A DNA stretch of 64,000 bases from Promerops cafer (lineage: Eukaryota; Chordata; Aves; Passeriformes; Nectariniidae). The position numbers were made by a program, and so were the translations under genes. Shown piece by piece: positions 48,876 to 61,830 of the stretch. The stretch spans positions 10,001 to 74,000 of the forward strand of contig VZSE01008781.1 of the NCBI GenBank assembly GCA_013398275.1, in the 5' to 3' direction. The notes beneath the pieces are model-generated. The model was not told the DNA's origin, did no database searches, and saw nothing but the letters and a program-made list of their open reading frames with translations. Within the stretch, counting starts at the first letter, position 1; each line of letters begins with the position of its first letter.

Positions 48876-50708
48876 ATTTGCTGGGAGAAACATGGGCTTG
48901 GGACGAGAGTTATTTGAATGTTTTGATCAAAATTATATTAGATTGCAGCATCCAGGTTGCAACATCCTGCATCCCTGTATTCCTTGGCTTTATTTAGAAG
49001 AAAGGAAAACTTGCAAGATCTTGTGAAACATGAATGCTGTTTTTATGGGAAGAGAGGTGATCCAATGCTTCCCTGAAAATTATGGTTCACCTCTTTTCCT
49101 TGCACAGCTTCCCTGGGTGTAATCCTGGGCAAGTCACAGGGGGCATGTCTGTCCCCAGTGGGGATGGAGCTGTCTCTTGCACTGCTCCTCAGCATGTAGT
49201 CAAGCCCTGCTGAGAGTCTGATTTCACAAAGAGCCCAACTTGAACCCAGCCAGGCTCATGTCTGTGAGCATGAGCTGTCACTGCTGCATGTTGCCACAGA
49301 GGATGAGGTTAGGTCAGTGTCAGCTGGGGGAGTCTGCTCTTGTGCTGCTTCAAACAATCCGCTCCATCCTTAATGTCTTTCTGCTTTGATCTTCCATCTG
49401 CAAAATGATAAATTTCACTTCTTCCAGGAGGTCTGGATAAATGCATTGACAGGTTATGGTGCAGGTAGCCACTGCAGTACTGGGGAATTATTTATATATC
49501 TAAGGGTTTTAGATGTATGCGATTGCTCGCTGAAACTTGTCCTTACAGAGCCAGGAATGCTTTTAGGTCCTTCCTAGCAGAAGATCTGGTGTTCCTTAGA
49601 AACTGGTGGTTTATGTGTTTTAAATAATTGTCCACAATGATTCCTGTCCAGAAGAAATATGTGGGACATAAGCAGCCTTATCTGGCAGCAGTGTGCAGGG
49701 GAGCCCACGGTCCTTGGCCCTGCCAGCTCCGTGCTGCTGGCCAAGCCCTTTCTGCAGCAGTGGTGTGACTGCTCATGGTGACAGTGGTGTATCAGTAGCA
49801 CTGCTCTGTCTTTGAAAAGTGGAGGAAATGTTGATTCTGGAGTTTGTTCCATCACATCATAATTGGTTTGGGATAATTATTGAATGTGCACAAGAGCAGC
49901 CATTTTTTTCCCCTGCAAATGAACTGTGGTTGGTGTTGCGCTATTTTGGTTTTGTTTTCTGCTTAACATTCCACTGAAAGTGCAGCTCCTCTGAGGCTTG
50001 AAGTGAGACAAAACTGAACCAAAGTGACTTTGTTTTCTCTGTGTAAAAGGATGGACACTGAGTGATAATGACATATTTTGCATGTGAGCAGCAGGTGCAA
50101 GACCAAGTGTCTACTGCGGATAAAAGTAAATATGGGTTTTTTTCTATATTTAACAGATATGTGACAAAGAAACAATGTTTAAATGTCACTTTCCATGGGT
50201 TTTTTGTGTGTCTGTAATTATACATTCTAATGTGCCAAGTAGCTACTCACTGAAGTTCAAATTTACATAGTAAAGTTGTGCATAACAAGGCAAACAAGAT
50301 ACAGTCTAGCATTCATCTCCATGCATCTGGGCTGCCTCCACCCAGCAGTTACACTACCAACAAATGAATGTTTTCTGCTTTCTTGAGTTCACATAAATAG
50401 CTGTAAATTCCTATAATTAACTATGATAAGTCACTCCCCACTATTAAAACAAAGACGTGTTTGTTTATCGGTCGTACTTGCATCCACCACTCAACGTTAC
50501 AGTGTCGACTGATGGTTTTTTTCACTGTGTTAAACAAAGCAGAAATATTCCTGTTGGGCAATGCCAGAGTCCCAGGAGCAGCCTCAAAAGCACGAGCACC
50601 GGGCTGTCGCCTGCTGGATGCTCCATTTCTCTGCTGAAGGCTGTTCTTTTCCTTGCCCCTTTCTGCTCCAAAGACAGGAGTGTTTCGGTGGGGAGCTGTG
50701 GCTTTGGG
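48876..50708. other. Noncoding stretch, no gene recognised
   Basis: Unique DNA between the two copies of the 56-bp duplication. No gene recognised. A small CpG-retaining patch lies near 50465-50515. Confidence 0.6.
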
Positions 50709-50765
50709 GAGCAAGGCATGGCTTGGAAACAGGGAAGTAAAGGCAACTGAGATATTGAGTTAGTC
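50709..50765 (+). repeat. Copy 2 of a 56-bp dispersed duplication
   Basis: GAGCAAGGCATGGCTTGGAA, ACAGGGAAGTAAAGGCAAC, TGAGATATTG and AGTTAG match copy 1 at 48820-48875. A 97-codon frame (50457-50750) ends in it and has no domain. Confidence 0.8.
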
Positions 50766-52374
50766 CTTATGAGGCCTAAAAGTAAAGCAGGTGCTAAGAA
50801 TGATTTTCCATGTATCAGGCCTATGTTTAGTCATAGGTTGTTTGTAGCAGAGCTGCTCCCAACTTTGCTGCCTAAATTATTTTTTCTGATATTCAACTAG
50901 ATAGTGATTTATCACAACTAGGTAGTGATATAAGAAATACTTGTGACACTTTTCCTCTGAAAATTGGATTGGGTTTTGAGGGTGGTTTTGTGCGCTTTTT
51001 TTGTTAGGGGTTTTTTGGGGTTTTTGAGGCAACAGACACCAAATCTTGCCCCAGAAACTCAATTTTCTTCCCAATTCTATTTTTGCTTTTTAAGCCTACT
51101 CTCAGGGCCCAGTGGAAGGTCTGCTTCACTTAATTCTTATATACATAAGAATATCTGCTGCATTTTGGGGCTGTGCTCAGGTTGCCTCTGCTATGACAAG
51201 ACTTTTTTTCACAGTTTTCAATGTCTCAGAAGCAATACATTGTAAGAGATGCTGACCACAGAATTAAATTAGGCACCCAAATTACAACTTCCCTGAGATA
51301 CCAAAAAGGCAGAGGCAAGATGGTAGGAAATATAACAGTGACAGTTTTGTTTTGTCTAAATTTTCCCTGAAGAAATATTTCATAAATTATGTCAAATTGG
51401 AAAGCTGGTCATATATCTCTCTCTCATGGAAACAAGGCCTTCTGTGGGCCACAGATTACACAGGAGTGGATGTGCAGTAGTGGCAGGATGCTGGCAGTCA
51501 GAAATTGAGGTCATTCTGTGCTCTGGCATCTCTGTACCATCTACTTCCCAGCATGTGGGCCTGTAAGTTGTATTATGAATGCAGTAAAAGATTTGCTCTC
51601 TAAAGACAACAGCTGTAACTCAGAACTTTGTATCTGCTGTCTGGAAGAGGTTAATAGTTGACCATCTGAGACAGGAAGGGTACTCAGAAAGCGCCTTGTG
51701 ATATTCAGGCCCACTGACAGTTTAGTGGTTGCTAATCATGAAAAAAGTATGGAAAAATTTTCCTTTTAGCTGGTTTCTTTGGATAGTAAAAATAAGTCCT
51801 TCCCCTCATACTTTGAAGCAGACTATATGTAGCTGCTTCCTTTCTTATGGATTTTGTTATACATAATTACCATGCATGAACAGCAAGGCACATGGATTAT
51901 ACAGCAAATTCTGTTTTAGCCATGCAAACTCCCAGTGACACTGTGGGCTCTAACAGCTGGGAAGATGTGATTACAGACTTTCATGTTAATATTGGGTGCC
52001 TTAAAGACTGCTGAAGCTTGTTCCCAGGTCAGCAGAGCTAGCACAGACTAGCTAAGGCTTCACTAAAACAAAGAAATAGTGTAGAGGATTTTCAGTGAAA
52101 AATAGAGAAAAATAAACCCATCAAGTTTATTATAATGCTGAAAGAGTTAATTCTTAAATCTTCACCCCAAACCAAGGCACAAGTCAATCCTAGATTCCCA
52201 GACTGTCCTAATTGCTTGGCCTCTTGTGAAAAAGTCATTAGTATCATGTTTACACTGATATTTCCAGGTCCAGAACTAGTTCTGACCTCATTGTATTTAT
52301 CAAGCACTGTGTATAACATGTGGCAAGAGACGTAACATGTTGTAGCATTTTGAATAAAGACAAAAGGGTAGAAG
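50766..52374. other. Noncoding stretch, no gene recognised
   Basis: AT-rich unique sequence. A GT-rich tract with repeated TTTTTTG and GGGGTTTTT lies at 50990-51030. No gene recognised. Confidence 0.6.
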
Positions 52375-52445
52375 ATGATTCCTCATTTCACACCGAGAAA
52401 CTGAGGCACAGGGAGATGTGGTGACTTGCCCCAGAAGGGCTCTGT
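52375..52445 (-). mobile_element. MIR-type SINE core, minus strand
   Basis: GAGAAACTGAGGCACAGGGA, then GATGTGGTGACTTGCCCCAG, is a close match to the reverse complement of the MIR core (GAGGAAACTGAGGCACAGAG, AGGTTAAGTGACTTGCCCAA). It is preceded by CCTCATTTCACACC. It is the best preserved MIR in the window, but only the core region survives. Confidence 0.8.
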
Positions 52446-53394
52446 CCATCAGGGACTGCTGCTCCTCATGTTGGAAGGGTGTCTGAGGTGCAACCACTTA
52501 TTGCTGAGCTTTTACAACCTGTAATGGGCAGAGTCAGAGTGTGCAGCTCAGCCTCAGGCTGACTACTTTGTTTTTAAATAGAGCTTATCTTCCTGAAATA
52601 AATGCAGTCTCCTCTCTCACTCTTCTCTAAGCAACATATTGATAGATCAATGGAATTTTTCAGCTCGAAACTCTGTCTTTGGATAAAAGCAGTCAAAGGG
52701 AATTGCATATAATAAAAAGCAGTTGTTTAGAATTTCTGCCTTTTATTTTAAGTCCTGGTTTCATATTCTTTCCAGGAGGGAGGATAGAAACACAACAGTT
52801 TGGGAACATGAGCTTTTTTCTCCTCCCAACTCTAGGTTTGCCCTGGGACCAGCCTATTTTGCATGAGCTCAGTACAGCTGTAAAAGGAAGAACTAAGAAA
52901 AAGGCCAACAAACAGTAGAGTATAGCAAAAACCCACTTAAAATCTTGCAACCCAGAATACCACAGAGCCTCATTTATCTGTAATCCTGCTCTATTTAATG
53001 GAACCCCTTGCGTCCAATTCTCCTTGTATTTTTATTAATCTTTGTGATTTTCCCTAATGATCTTGTTATAAAGACATCACACCACATGGCACAAGAACAA
53101 TGCACATAAAAAGTTAAGAATGCATTTAACTACCAGCCATTGATTAGTCTTCTTGATGAGCTTAAATACTACCTGGGAAAGGCTTTCTATCAAATGCAAT
53201 TGGCTGCAAATGCATTAAGCTTAATGAAAGTCACTATTTGGGTACATATGAATATTTTCCCTAAGAGGAGGTGCCCTTGCCATGAGAATATGAGCACTTG
53301 CTATCCAGTCTCCTGCCCCAGTGGGAAGGGGTGGCAAATGGCAATGTGTGTGACCCCGCAGAGCTCAGCCCCAATTCCCATTCCACTTAGTTTG
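52446..53394. other. Noncoding stretch, no gene recognised
   Basis: Unique DNA. Short overlapping frames on both strands at 52.7-52.9 kb have no domain. Confidence 0.6.
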
Positions 53395-53440
53395 CCATAA
53401 ATCAGGAGAAATACCACTGGTGTCAGTGAAATTAAACAGG
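53395..53440. repeat. Worn ancient amniote repeat-like motif
   Basis: CCATAAATCAGGAGAAATAC, CACTGGTGTCAGTGAAATTA and AACAGGT resemble the common amniote motif TAAATCAGGAGTAACTCCA, TTGAAGTCAATGGAGTTACA. It is short and decayed, and I cannot name the family. Confidence 0.45.
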
Positions 53441-56400
53441 TCCTGATAGTTCTTGTGATCTGCTGATGCAGAGGAGATGAAAGGTATCTGTCGGAGAGGT
53501 CTGGGAAAATGTCAATCTGAGGGATCTAGCTGGAGATTTTGGGAAGGCAAGCAGCCTGGTATTCTGCAGATCATTGAGTTCAGCAGCAGAATCAGGAACA
53601 GAGGCTAAGTGGTAAAAAAAGCTTCACCAGACCCTCCCAGGAGCTCAGGTGGGATGTGTGTAGTGTCAGATGCTCCATCTTAAGCACAGAGCACTGTGTG
53701 CTGAGAGAAGGATTTTGTCTTTCCCACGACCACTCTGTTGTGACAGTGAGATAAGCTACATCCTGTTAAGGGTGCATATGAAACAGTGCAGAGTAGGAAC
53801 GTGCTGCAAACCCAGATATTGGCCTGCCATGAGCAGGTACCAAGTGCACAGAGCCAGCCCCCTACTTTCAGTCTGGCCACGAGCCTGCTTCTTCCCTGTC
53901 TTTAGAGACACAATTCCAGAAGGACTCCAGAAGCTGCAACATGTGAATCCACTGTCACCTCTTCCTGGACTGTAGTGATGTCTTTGGCTTCCAAACTTGT
54001 TCTTTTCTGCTCTCCAGACTCATTTAATTTATGGTAGTTTGAATGCTGGTTACCACGTGTATTTTGCTTGGCACAATTTTTTCCAAAACCTTTCCATAAA
54101 ACTAAAAATATAACACACTGAATAAACCACTCCATTACCCAAAGAGAATAACTTATTACTGAAACTCAGGAAAGTATATTGAGAGGTATTAATTTTAACT
54201 TCAGCTTCTGTCATAAAATTCTGAAAAACAAAAAAATCTGGAACATGCAATTAAAATAATTGTAGGTGTGTGGATGCCTGCCTCCAAGCAAAGAATTTAA
54301 TAATACATTAAAACCCTTATTTTTGATTCTAGCAAAATATACAATTATAGCCATACAAGCTGCCATTGCATCACTTCTTGGCTTCATGGAGGAAACTTCA
54401 CCTACTGCTATTTCTACTACATGCCAAGATATTATTACAATTCTTACTTACTTTAACAGGGCAATGTGCTCTCCAGTACACTGAACTTAAAATGACACAC
54501 ACTTTCCTAGTAAGATGGTATTTACTATTGATTTATCTTGCCCTAGAGAGTTCTGGTTAGCATTCCAGCGATAATTGACCCTGCTTTATTTAACTCTTTC
54601 AGAAGTGCATCTTTATTTCCAGCAGTGCCTTGGTACTAGAAGGCATTGAAATGCTAGTTCAGACAATAAATTTGCAAATGAGTGATTCACACGATATTCA
54701 TCATTTTCAAGATTTGTAAGAAAAAATAGAAGTCTCAAGATATGATTAATTAGCTCATTAAAGTAATAGAGAATGTTCAGATCTAGATTAGGGAGTAATT
54801 GTCATCTAAGCTTCTTAGTACCACCTTTGTCATACTGCAAGCATACAATTAGTGAGCTTTCCAAATGAATATTCCTCCAGAAGGATGCTAACAGGCATCT
54901 TTCAAACTATACCTCTTGCAGTGTAAACAGTTACCACTGCCTACACCAGAAGAGGTAGAGTTTATTCATATTCCTACAAATGCAGTGCAAATGAACAGTC
55001 TTGTACTATTCTCATCCATGGAAGGCTCTTCTGTCATTTCACCAAGATCCCTGTTTGCCCTAAAGCTTTTTAGATTGCATCAGACATGTAATGAAAGGCA
55101 GCATCTCTGCCTACAAACTATGCTTTGCCTGGAAGACTTGAATCTCTTAAAATACAATTTTAAATATTCCCATTTCAAAAACACGAGTTGAAAAAATCTC
55201 CCAAAACAGTAAGAGTCTTGTGGTGTTAACTCAGTATTCTTGGTCTTTATTGTAGAACTGGTTTGGGGCATTTACTACAGAGATGGGACAATGTGCATCT
55301 CCTGCTTTCACCTAAAAGATGTTGGGAACATGAAATAGAAAATACAGCATTTACTTGTGGCATCAAAAAAACCTTTATTGTTGAATTTTTTTGGGGGGTA
55401 TGACAGTTCTTAGTGTTGTTCTTTCTCTGATATTCCTTTTTACAAGAACTGTATAGCCATTTCTGAACAGTTGAGTGACCTAGAGACAATGCCACAAATG
55501 AAGTTGCACCCTCAGAGCCTCCATCTATAATTTTGCCATGGCAAGTGGACATGTGTAGGGCTCAAAACACCCCTAAGAGTCTTTTTTAGTTGACTTAGTC
55601 TGGAGAGAAGGAGTACATATAAGGCTTGATCTGTAAACGTGTGTGAATAGTTAGTTGTGCACACCTTCACCTCTAGTCATCTGTGTGGGGGTTAGTAACT
55701 CAGAAAACTGTTCCCCTGGACCTGGGACTGAGAAGTGCACCAGAGCCCAGCTGGGTGCTCAGGGACCATACCTGGCATCCAGGATTCCTGGGGTGCAGGT
55801 CCTGTCCTCTGCCCCAACCCCTCTCCCCACCTTTCTTCAAAATACTTTGCTATCTCCTGCTTCTGGTGCACAACAAATCACATCACATCCTTTAACTTGT
55901 CCCATTGCCACTGCTCCTTGCTAGGTTTTGGAAATGCTGACTTCTGAATTAGTTTGGTTATTGATTCCTTTAGAAATGGCCCTGATAAAGGGTGATGTTT
56001 CTGTCCCAATTGCCTCTGTTTTGTATGCTGGCAGATCCAGGCATGAGTGTGATTCTATTCCTGCTGTGTCCTCCCACACCTGGAACCATGTCTGGATGAG
56101 TTTGGAACAGTTGCACTAAAACCTTAGAACACTTTACTCTTTATATGACTAGGTTGGTCCCAGGCCCTTAAACACTGTAGAAGTCTAGGTCTTGGCTCCC
56201 AACAGAAGGATTAGATATATGACTTCTTTTGAGTGTATAATATTTATACATAGGCCACTTTTTTCCAAGGTCTAATATCATCCCATTCTTTGGAGACCGT
56301 GGAGCATTGACCCTGCTTGAGTGAAATCTAAAAATTGCAGATGTCTCAGCCAAGTTATTTTCTGCTCAGTGCTGTTGACATACAGAACTGTGAAGTGCTG

Positions 56401-58699
56401 CTTTGCCAGAGAGGAACAGGAGGTGGATGACACCTGGAAGACACTTGTGATTATCCCATGGCTCTGCTGTTGCCCGAAGGAACATGATTCCACTTCCCTC
56501 AGCAATGCCCTTCTTCATCATACCGTGCTTACTTGGCTAATCCCAGAAGTGGCAGACATAAATACCTGTAATTAACACTGACAGTTAATGCTTGTGATGT
56601 GACAAATGATTCCTCCTGCCTCCCTCTTGAAGCAATCCAGTAATTATCCTGATCCCTATTTTGCGTAATCGCAGTATCTGCCACTCATTTGCCCTCCTAA
56701 CCAGCAGCAACCTTCAGCAGTGGTAATGCACACAGGGCAGCACCCGTGCTCAGATCGCCCAGCTGCCAGCTCACGGCTGCTGTGTGGTAGCACTGCGGTG
56801 CTGGTGTTGAAAACAGACCATGGTCTGAGAGACGGGCCAAAGCGAGGGCAGAGCCTCCATGCAGGTTTGCTGCTGCCCTTAGCAGAGACAGCAATGTAAC
56901 TGGCCCGAGAAACTGCCATGAGGGGTCTCTAGCCCACTGGGCTGCTCCTTCCCATTCATTCCCACCCCAGTTTCCTGACTCATTGCCATCAGTGTGCTCA
57001 CACTGCAGCCTCCATCGGCAAAATGGTGCTGCTGGGTGATTGCCCGTGTTTGAAGAGGAGGGAGCAGGAACAGACACCGGCTCTGCCACTGAACCTGACA
57101 CATCTTGCAGCTACACCCAAAGTTCTGCCTCTCTCATCCTCACCTTGGCTTTCAGGAGGAGGCAGGTCAGGCAGCGAAGGGTTAATGTGGAAAAGCCAAG
57201 AGCAGCATTGCTCCCAGGAGCTCACCAGAGGTGACAGGGTAGCTTGCTGCACTTCCTTCAAATATTGGCGAGATGGACTTTTTAAATGCAGGTTATGTAA
57301 TGTGTTTGGGGACTATTTAAAGTAAATGTTATTGACAGCCATTACATCTGGTAGTATTAGTAAGTATTTAGGGAATTTTTTTAAAGGTGAAGTATTGACA
57401 GAAAGGCTGTAACAGCTACTTCTGGGCCATTACAATTTATCTTCTAAATCAGTCTGGGTTTATGGTTCACTGACATGTTTCACCCTATTACCTACTAAAG
57501 GGTGGTTAATGACAGTGTGGCTACACATGATACTAAAGCATGTGTGACACAGCACGTCTAGGATGCAAAGGCCCTGCAGGGAAGTGCTCCTCTGAGGGAA
57601 GCTGTTCACAGCAGGTCTTTGCAGGGCTGCGTCTTAATAGCTACATAATAGAATAGAAAGTTAAATTTCACCTCTCACGGTGATGTCTAAACTTGAAAAT
57701 GGGTCAAATTATGATGAATCTTGTGTTTAGGACAAACCTGGGCATTACAAAGTTCCATACAGTACATGGAGGCAAGAGCTGCAGTGGCTGTGAGTGGCCC
57801 GGCCATCCTGACTGGGGGGAAGCACAGGCTGGCACTGCCTGTTGCTGTGAGATGCAGAGGTTTCTCTCAAGGGCAGTCCTTTCAGTTCAGCCCTAGATTA
57901 GTCATGAATAGAGGTCATTTTAGGGTTGAGTGTGTGGGTAAAAGCAGTTGGTTACAAACAGTGAAGCCCCAAATAGCATTCACCTCGACAGGAGTCCTTA
58001 TGCACAGCCTTGTTGGAAATGTTTTTGGAAGGAAGAGAAAATAAGGACACAGCACTGCCCAAAATAATTTTGGTCTGTAAATAATCTAAGCTTGGTGTCT
58101 TGATCCTTTCTGGTCATATTCTGCTCACCAATACTATTCTGAGATATTTTCTTCTTTTGCATTTTTTTTATTGAAATTAAAAGCAATTACTATACACCTG
58201 AATTCATCTATTTCCTGCTGAAAGGTATTTTCTTCTTCTTTATCCATACAGCTGTTTAGAACTGGGATTTCCTTCTCCCTTCACAATTCCAAACATCTCC
58301 AGAAGCAAAAAGGATGAGGATTCACTTGCCCATAGAGAAGCCTCACCTTTCCAACATGAACACCATAGACTTTTCCACACATATAGTGGTTGGCCCAGGT
58401 GTTTATAACAGTGAGGTTTTGCCATGAAAAAGCATTTCATTCCCTAGGTACAGATGTGCCTTGCTGTCTATTTTAACTTATGACCACCAATTCTAGAGAC
58501 TTTTTCTGAAGGCTGGCAGCAAAGAGGCTGATTTATGTCTAGTCCTGTCTCTTGTTCTTTCAGCATTGAGCTGCTTTTTCACAGCTTCTTTTAAATGAAA
58601 GATACCTCCCTTTAATCCTGCTCTTGCCCTCCATTCCTGTAGCTTGGTGTTGTTGTTTTCCACTGAAAACCAGCCTGCTGTTGGGATGCAGGGCTGCTT
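53441..58699. other. Noncoding stretch, no gene recognised
   Basis: About 5.3 kb with no recognisable gene. GC-richer patches at 55.7-55.85 and 56.7-57.25 kb carry overlapping frames in several phases (up to 134 codons at 56697-57101, minus), which composition explains. Confidence 0.6.
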
Positions 58700-58760
58700 T
58701 GGTAGCGAGACGGTTTTCTCCTCCTTCTGTTTGCCCTCGGTTTTCCGCAGCGCAGCGAGA
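58700..58760. other. Minor CpG cluster
   Basis: Six CpGs in 60 bases (GCGAGACGG, CCTCGG, CCGCAGCGCAGCGAG) in otherwise CpG-poor DNA. No gene recognised. Confidence 0.45.
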
Positions 58761-61405
58761 GCTGTGCAGTCCCTCAGTTAACATTTACACTGCAGTCAGC
58801 ATCCTGTGCCCTGGTCTATTTTCTGCAGACATGTAAATAGAAGCCTTTTGTAAACTTCGTTTAATGATAGTGCTGTATTATGGGTTGTCTAAGACAGTGT
58901 CAAGGGATCCTGTTTTCTTTTAACTTCACCGTTTGGGTAAGGTATAATCTACAGTACATCAACACAACACATCTCTCTATTGAGTGCTGAGGTGAGATAC
59001 AAAGCTTTCAAAGCAGGCAGATTCTTTTACTGTTTCTTGGTTTCCTCAAGCACTTTGTACATGAAAGATTGTTTCCTTATCTCTTGGAAAAGCTTTTGGA
59101 TGAAATTAACCCCAGCGTAGAGGGTCAGCCTAACGGCCTCTACACTACTTAAATCCTACTTAGACCTTATTCTCAGAGCTTAAATTGGATTTGTATGGTG
59201 CACAAGGTGCATTTCCCCTTTGTGAATAGGTAAAAATGAAAGATAAAATAATTTATACTTAGTAATGATTTCAGTTCTTGGCTGAATCTATTTTACATGG
59301 CTTTGTGTTGGGGGAATTTTTAAGAAACAAGCCGCTAACTACATACAGCTTTGAGAAGCTCTCCAGCAAGCCTGGGGAAACTGGGCCTGCCTGAAGAGGA
59401 GCTGGTCACCCCTGCTGCTGCTGCTGCTGTGCTTGGTGGCACGGAAGCACTTGTGTTATCACAGGTGCTGATAGCAAACAGGGAGCAGCAGGAAGGCGAC
59501 GTGCCACCGAAGGCACTGATCCCATGCAGCTTGTCCGGGGAGTGCAGCCTCCACCCCTCATGCCTCACTTGGCTTCCTTGGGAGTGACACACCCTGGGGC
59601 AGTTGACAAAATCCTCACCTTCTGGCAAAATTCAGGGAAGCAACTGCAGCTGCTCTCTGAACACTTCTTAAAGAGAAATATTGGTGGCTTTCTCACATTG
59701 CCTTTTTCCTTTCAACCCCTGCTATTGAATTATACCACTTGTATGTCCAACTAGAAGAAATTTAGAAGAAATCTTTTGGGAGCTATATCAATCTGCAATA
59801 AGTGGTTTTGATACTGCAGGAATAATCTCAAACTACAGTCTCTCATTTTCCTTCTTGAGAAGTCTAGGTAGGGCTATTCATTGTTTGATATCAGGGAAAC
59901 ATAAATCTAAAATGCTACCCTAATGTGAGTCTGTGGACATCACTGGTTACACACAGGTAAAAATGGGAGAGCATGCCCCAAATGAGCACCAGAGGGACTT
60001 AATAAGGCATGTCTCCATCTTGGCTTTGTCCACCCAGTGCTGTGGTCAGCTGGGGCAGGTTGTCTGAGAGCTGCCCATGCTGTCTGTACATTTCAGCTAG
60101 GAATATGGTCCTTCTGTTACCAATTAGGTCAGCCTGGCACTGGTCAAGTCAGGCACTTGTCTAAATTCAGGTTGTCATTTTGGACATTTATAAATGGAAA
60201 CAAAGCTGTGTTTCTCCGTCATGCATCTAAATAAGTTCAAAACCAATGCTAAGTCCATTTTAAGCATTGAGTCCACCCAGTAATCTTATTTCCCTTTTTG
60301 GTAAATTATCTTTCTATTATAATATGTGACCTCAGAAGCTTCAGTGACAGTAAATCACTTTCTCTCCCACCTTAGGATCTATGAAGCTAACCTGGCTTGA
60401 CCATCTACTTCAGGAAGTTCATTTGAATGTACACTTATAGTAGAGGTTGGATGAGGAATGATTCCATTGTAAGCAGTGTGAGCTATGCCTCCATATATCT
60501 GGGCTTCAGGTCAAGTGTGAGCTATGGAATTATGGGCCTCATCTCTGAAAGTATCCCTGGGCAGCCTCAAATAATGGTGCTGTGGGCCTTTTTAAATCAC
60601 CTCTGTATCAGTGTGGTGAAGAATTTGTAAGACCAAATTCCAATACTAATTTTTTGGTGATGGAAAATCCTTTTCTAAGAATTTGGAGGCCAAGGTGGAG
60701 TGCTTTATAGGTCCCAAATAAAATCACAGAGATGGGCAGCTAGCACATCTGGGAAGGTGCTCAACTCTTTGAAGGATCTGGTTCTTGGAATGTCCTTCTG
60801 ATTGTATCTAGAGTCTTTTGAGTCTCCTGCACTCCAGGTAGTACACAAAAGCTCAGCTCATAGGAGTAAGCAGGAAAGGTTTGCAAGAAGCAGCATCTAG
60901 CACTGGTAAAATACAGAACCAGGTTAGTGAATGTTGGTTTTCTTTCTGTAATTCAGGTATTTGGGTGTCATTTCTATCTCATCCACTCAGCTTATGAATG
61001 ACACATAAGGGGTCTCTTTCCAGTAAATCACAGCAGCAGTTGCAATATGTACAAGCCTGCTCAGATACTGGTGGGAACCAAGCCATGGAGGAGTGGAGAT
61101 CCACACTGACTAATTTGCTGGGAGTGAGCCCCACCCTCAGCTGGAATCCCTGTTAATGTAATAATCATCCAGAACTGGGAGTGTTAATGGCAAAAAAAAA
61201 AAGCCCTGGGAGAACAAGCACTACAGGAGGAGGTGAAAGATGTGGGCAGATTAAAAAATAGAGCGCCAAATTCTTGGCTAGAGTAAATAAATAAAGCTCT
61301 TTTGAAGCTACTGGCGAGACACCAGGTAACCTGATCCAAAATTTGTACAGGTGGGTGAGCCCTCACAGGACAAACTTCCATATGTTTGTCATTACTTTTA
61401 GATAT
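58761..61405. other. Noncoding stretch, no gene recognised
   Basis: Unique DNA with a CTG run (listed separately), a 13-bp direct repeat at 60475 and 60514 (AGTGTGAGCTATG) and an A11 run at 61192-61202. No gene recognised. Confidence 0.6.
59412..59429. repeat. (CTG)6 microsatellite
   Basis: Six uninterrupted CTG units. Trinucleotide runs of this kind can vary in length. No coding context is evident, although short frames cross it in both directions. Confidence 0.95.
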
Positions 61406-61830
61406 CTCACAGCTGCTCAAGTCCTGGTCTTCCAGAACCTTCCTCCTCTGTTGTGCAGAAAAGGGAGTAAAGTGCAGAAGGGTTCTTCTCTGAGATAGTG
61501 GTGCTGGTTGGGTGAGGAAGGTCCCATCTCGTTTTCCTTGCAGGGTTTTCTAAGCCAGACGAGGTCAGTGGCACACAGCAAAGCCCCCGAGGGTGGTGGC
61601 CCAGGGCAGGGGAGCTGCTGTGGGCATGGGCAGGGGCAGGCGGGGGCTCTGCTCCCTGCCCAGGCAGGAGGAGCCTGAGCGCAGGGCACTGCGGGAAGAG
61701 GGGTTTGAGAGCTGGCCTGACATGCAAAGAAATTACTTTCAGTGCATCCATCCACCTTGCAGCAGTCCTTAAAGCCCCTAAAATGACTGTCTTCCAGTAA
61801 TAAAAAGGAAAACAAGTGAACCACAAATCA
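61406..61830. other. GC-rich patch with overlapping open frames, not called as a gene
   Basis: Two minus-strand frames of 139 and 135 codons (61407-61826 and 61417-61824) are open at the same place in different phases. The core at 61580-61690 is G-rich on the plus strand with few CpGs and gives low-complexity Pro/Ala/Leu-rich peptides. No domain, signal peptide or initiation context stands out, so I read this as stop-poor composition rather than a gene. Confidence 0.5.

Noticed and set aside
55730..55850. GC-rich sequence with AGGATTCCTGGGG, like a tRNA-derived SINE head in reptiles
   Set aside because: Order and spacing do not hold up, and simple GC-rich composition could give it.
42235..58832. 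TCTGCAGACATG shared by 42.25 kb and 58.83 kb
   Set aside because: Only about a dozen bases match. This is expected by chance over 64 kb.
61407..61826. 139- and 135-codon minus-strand open frames
   Set aside because: Both phases are open at once in a GC-rich patch, and the peptides are low-complexity Pro/Ala/Leu-rich. Composition explains them.
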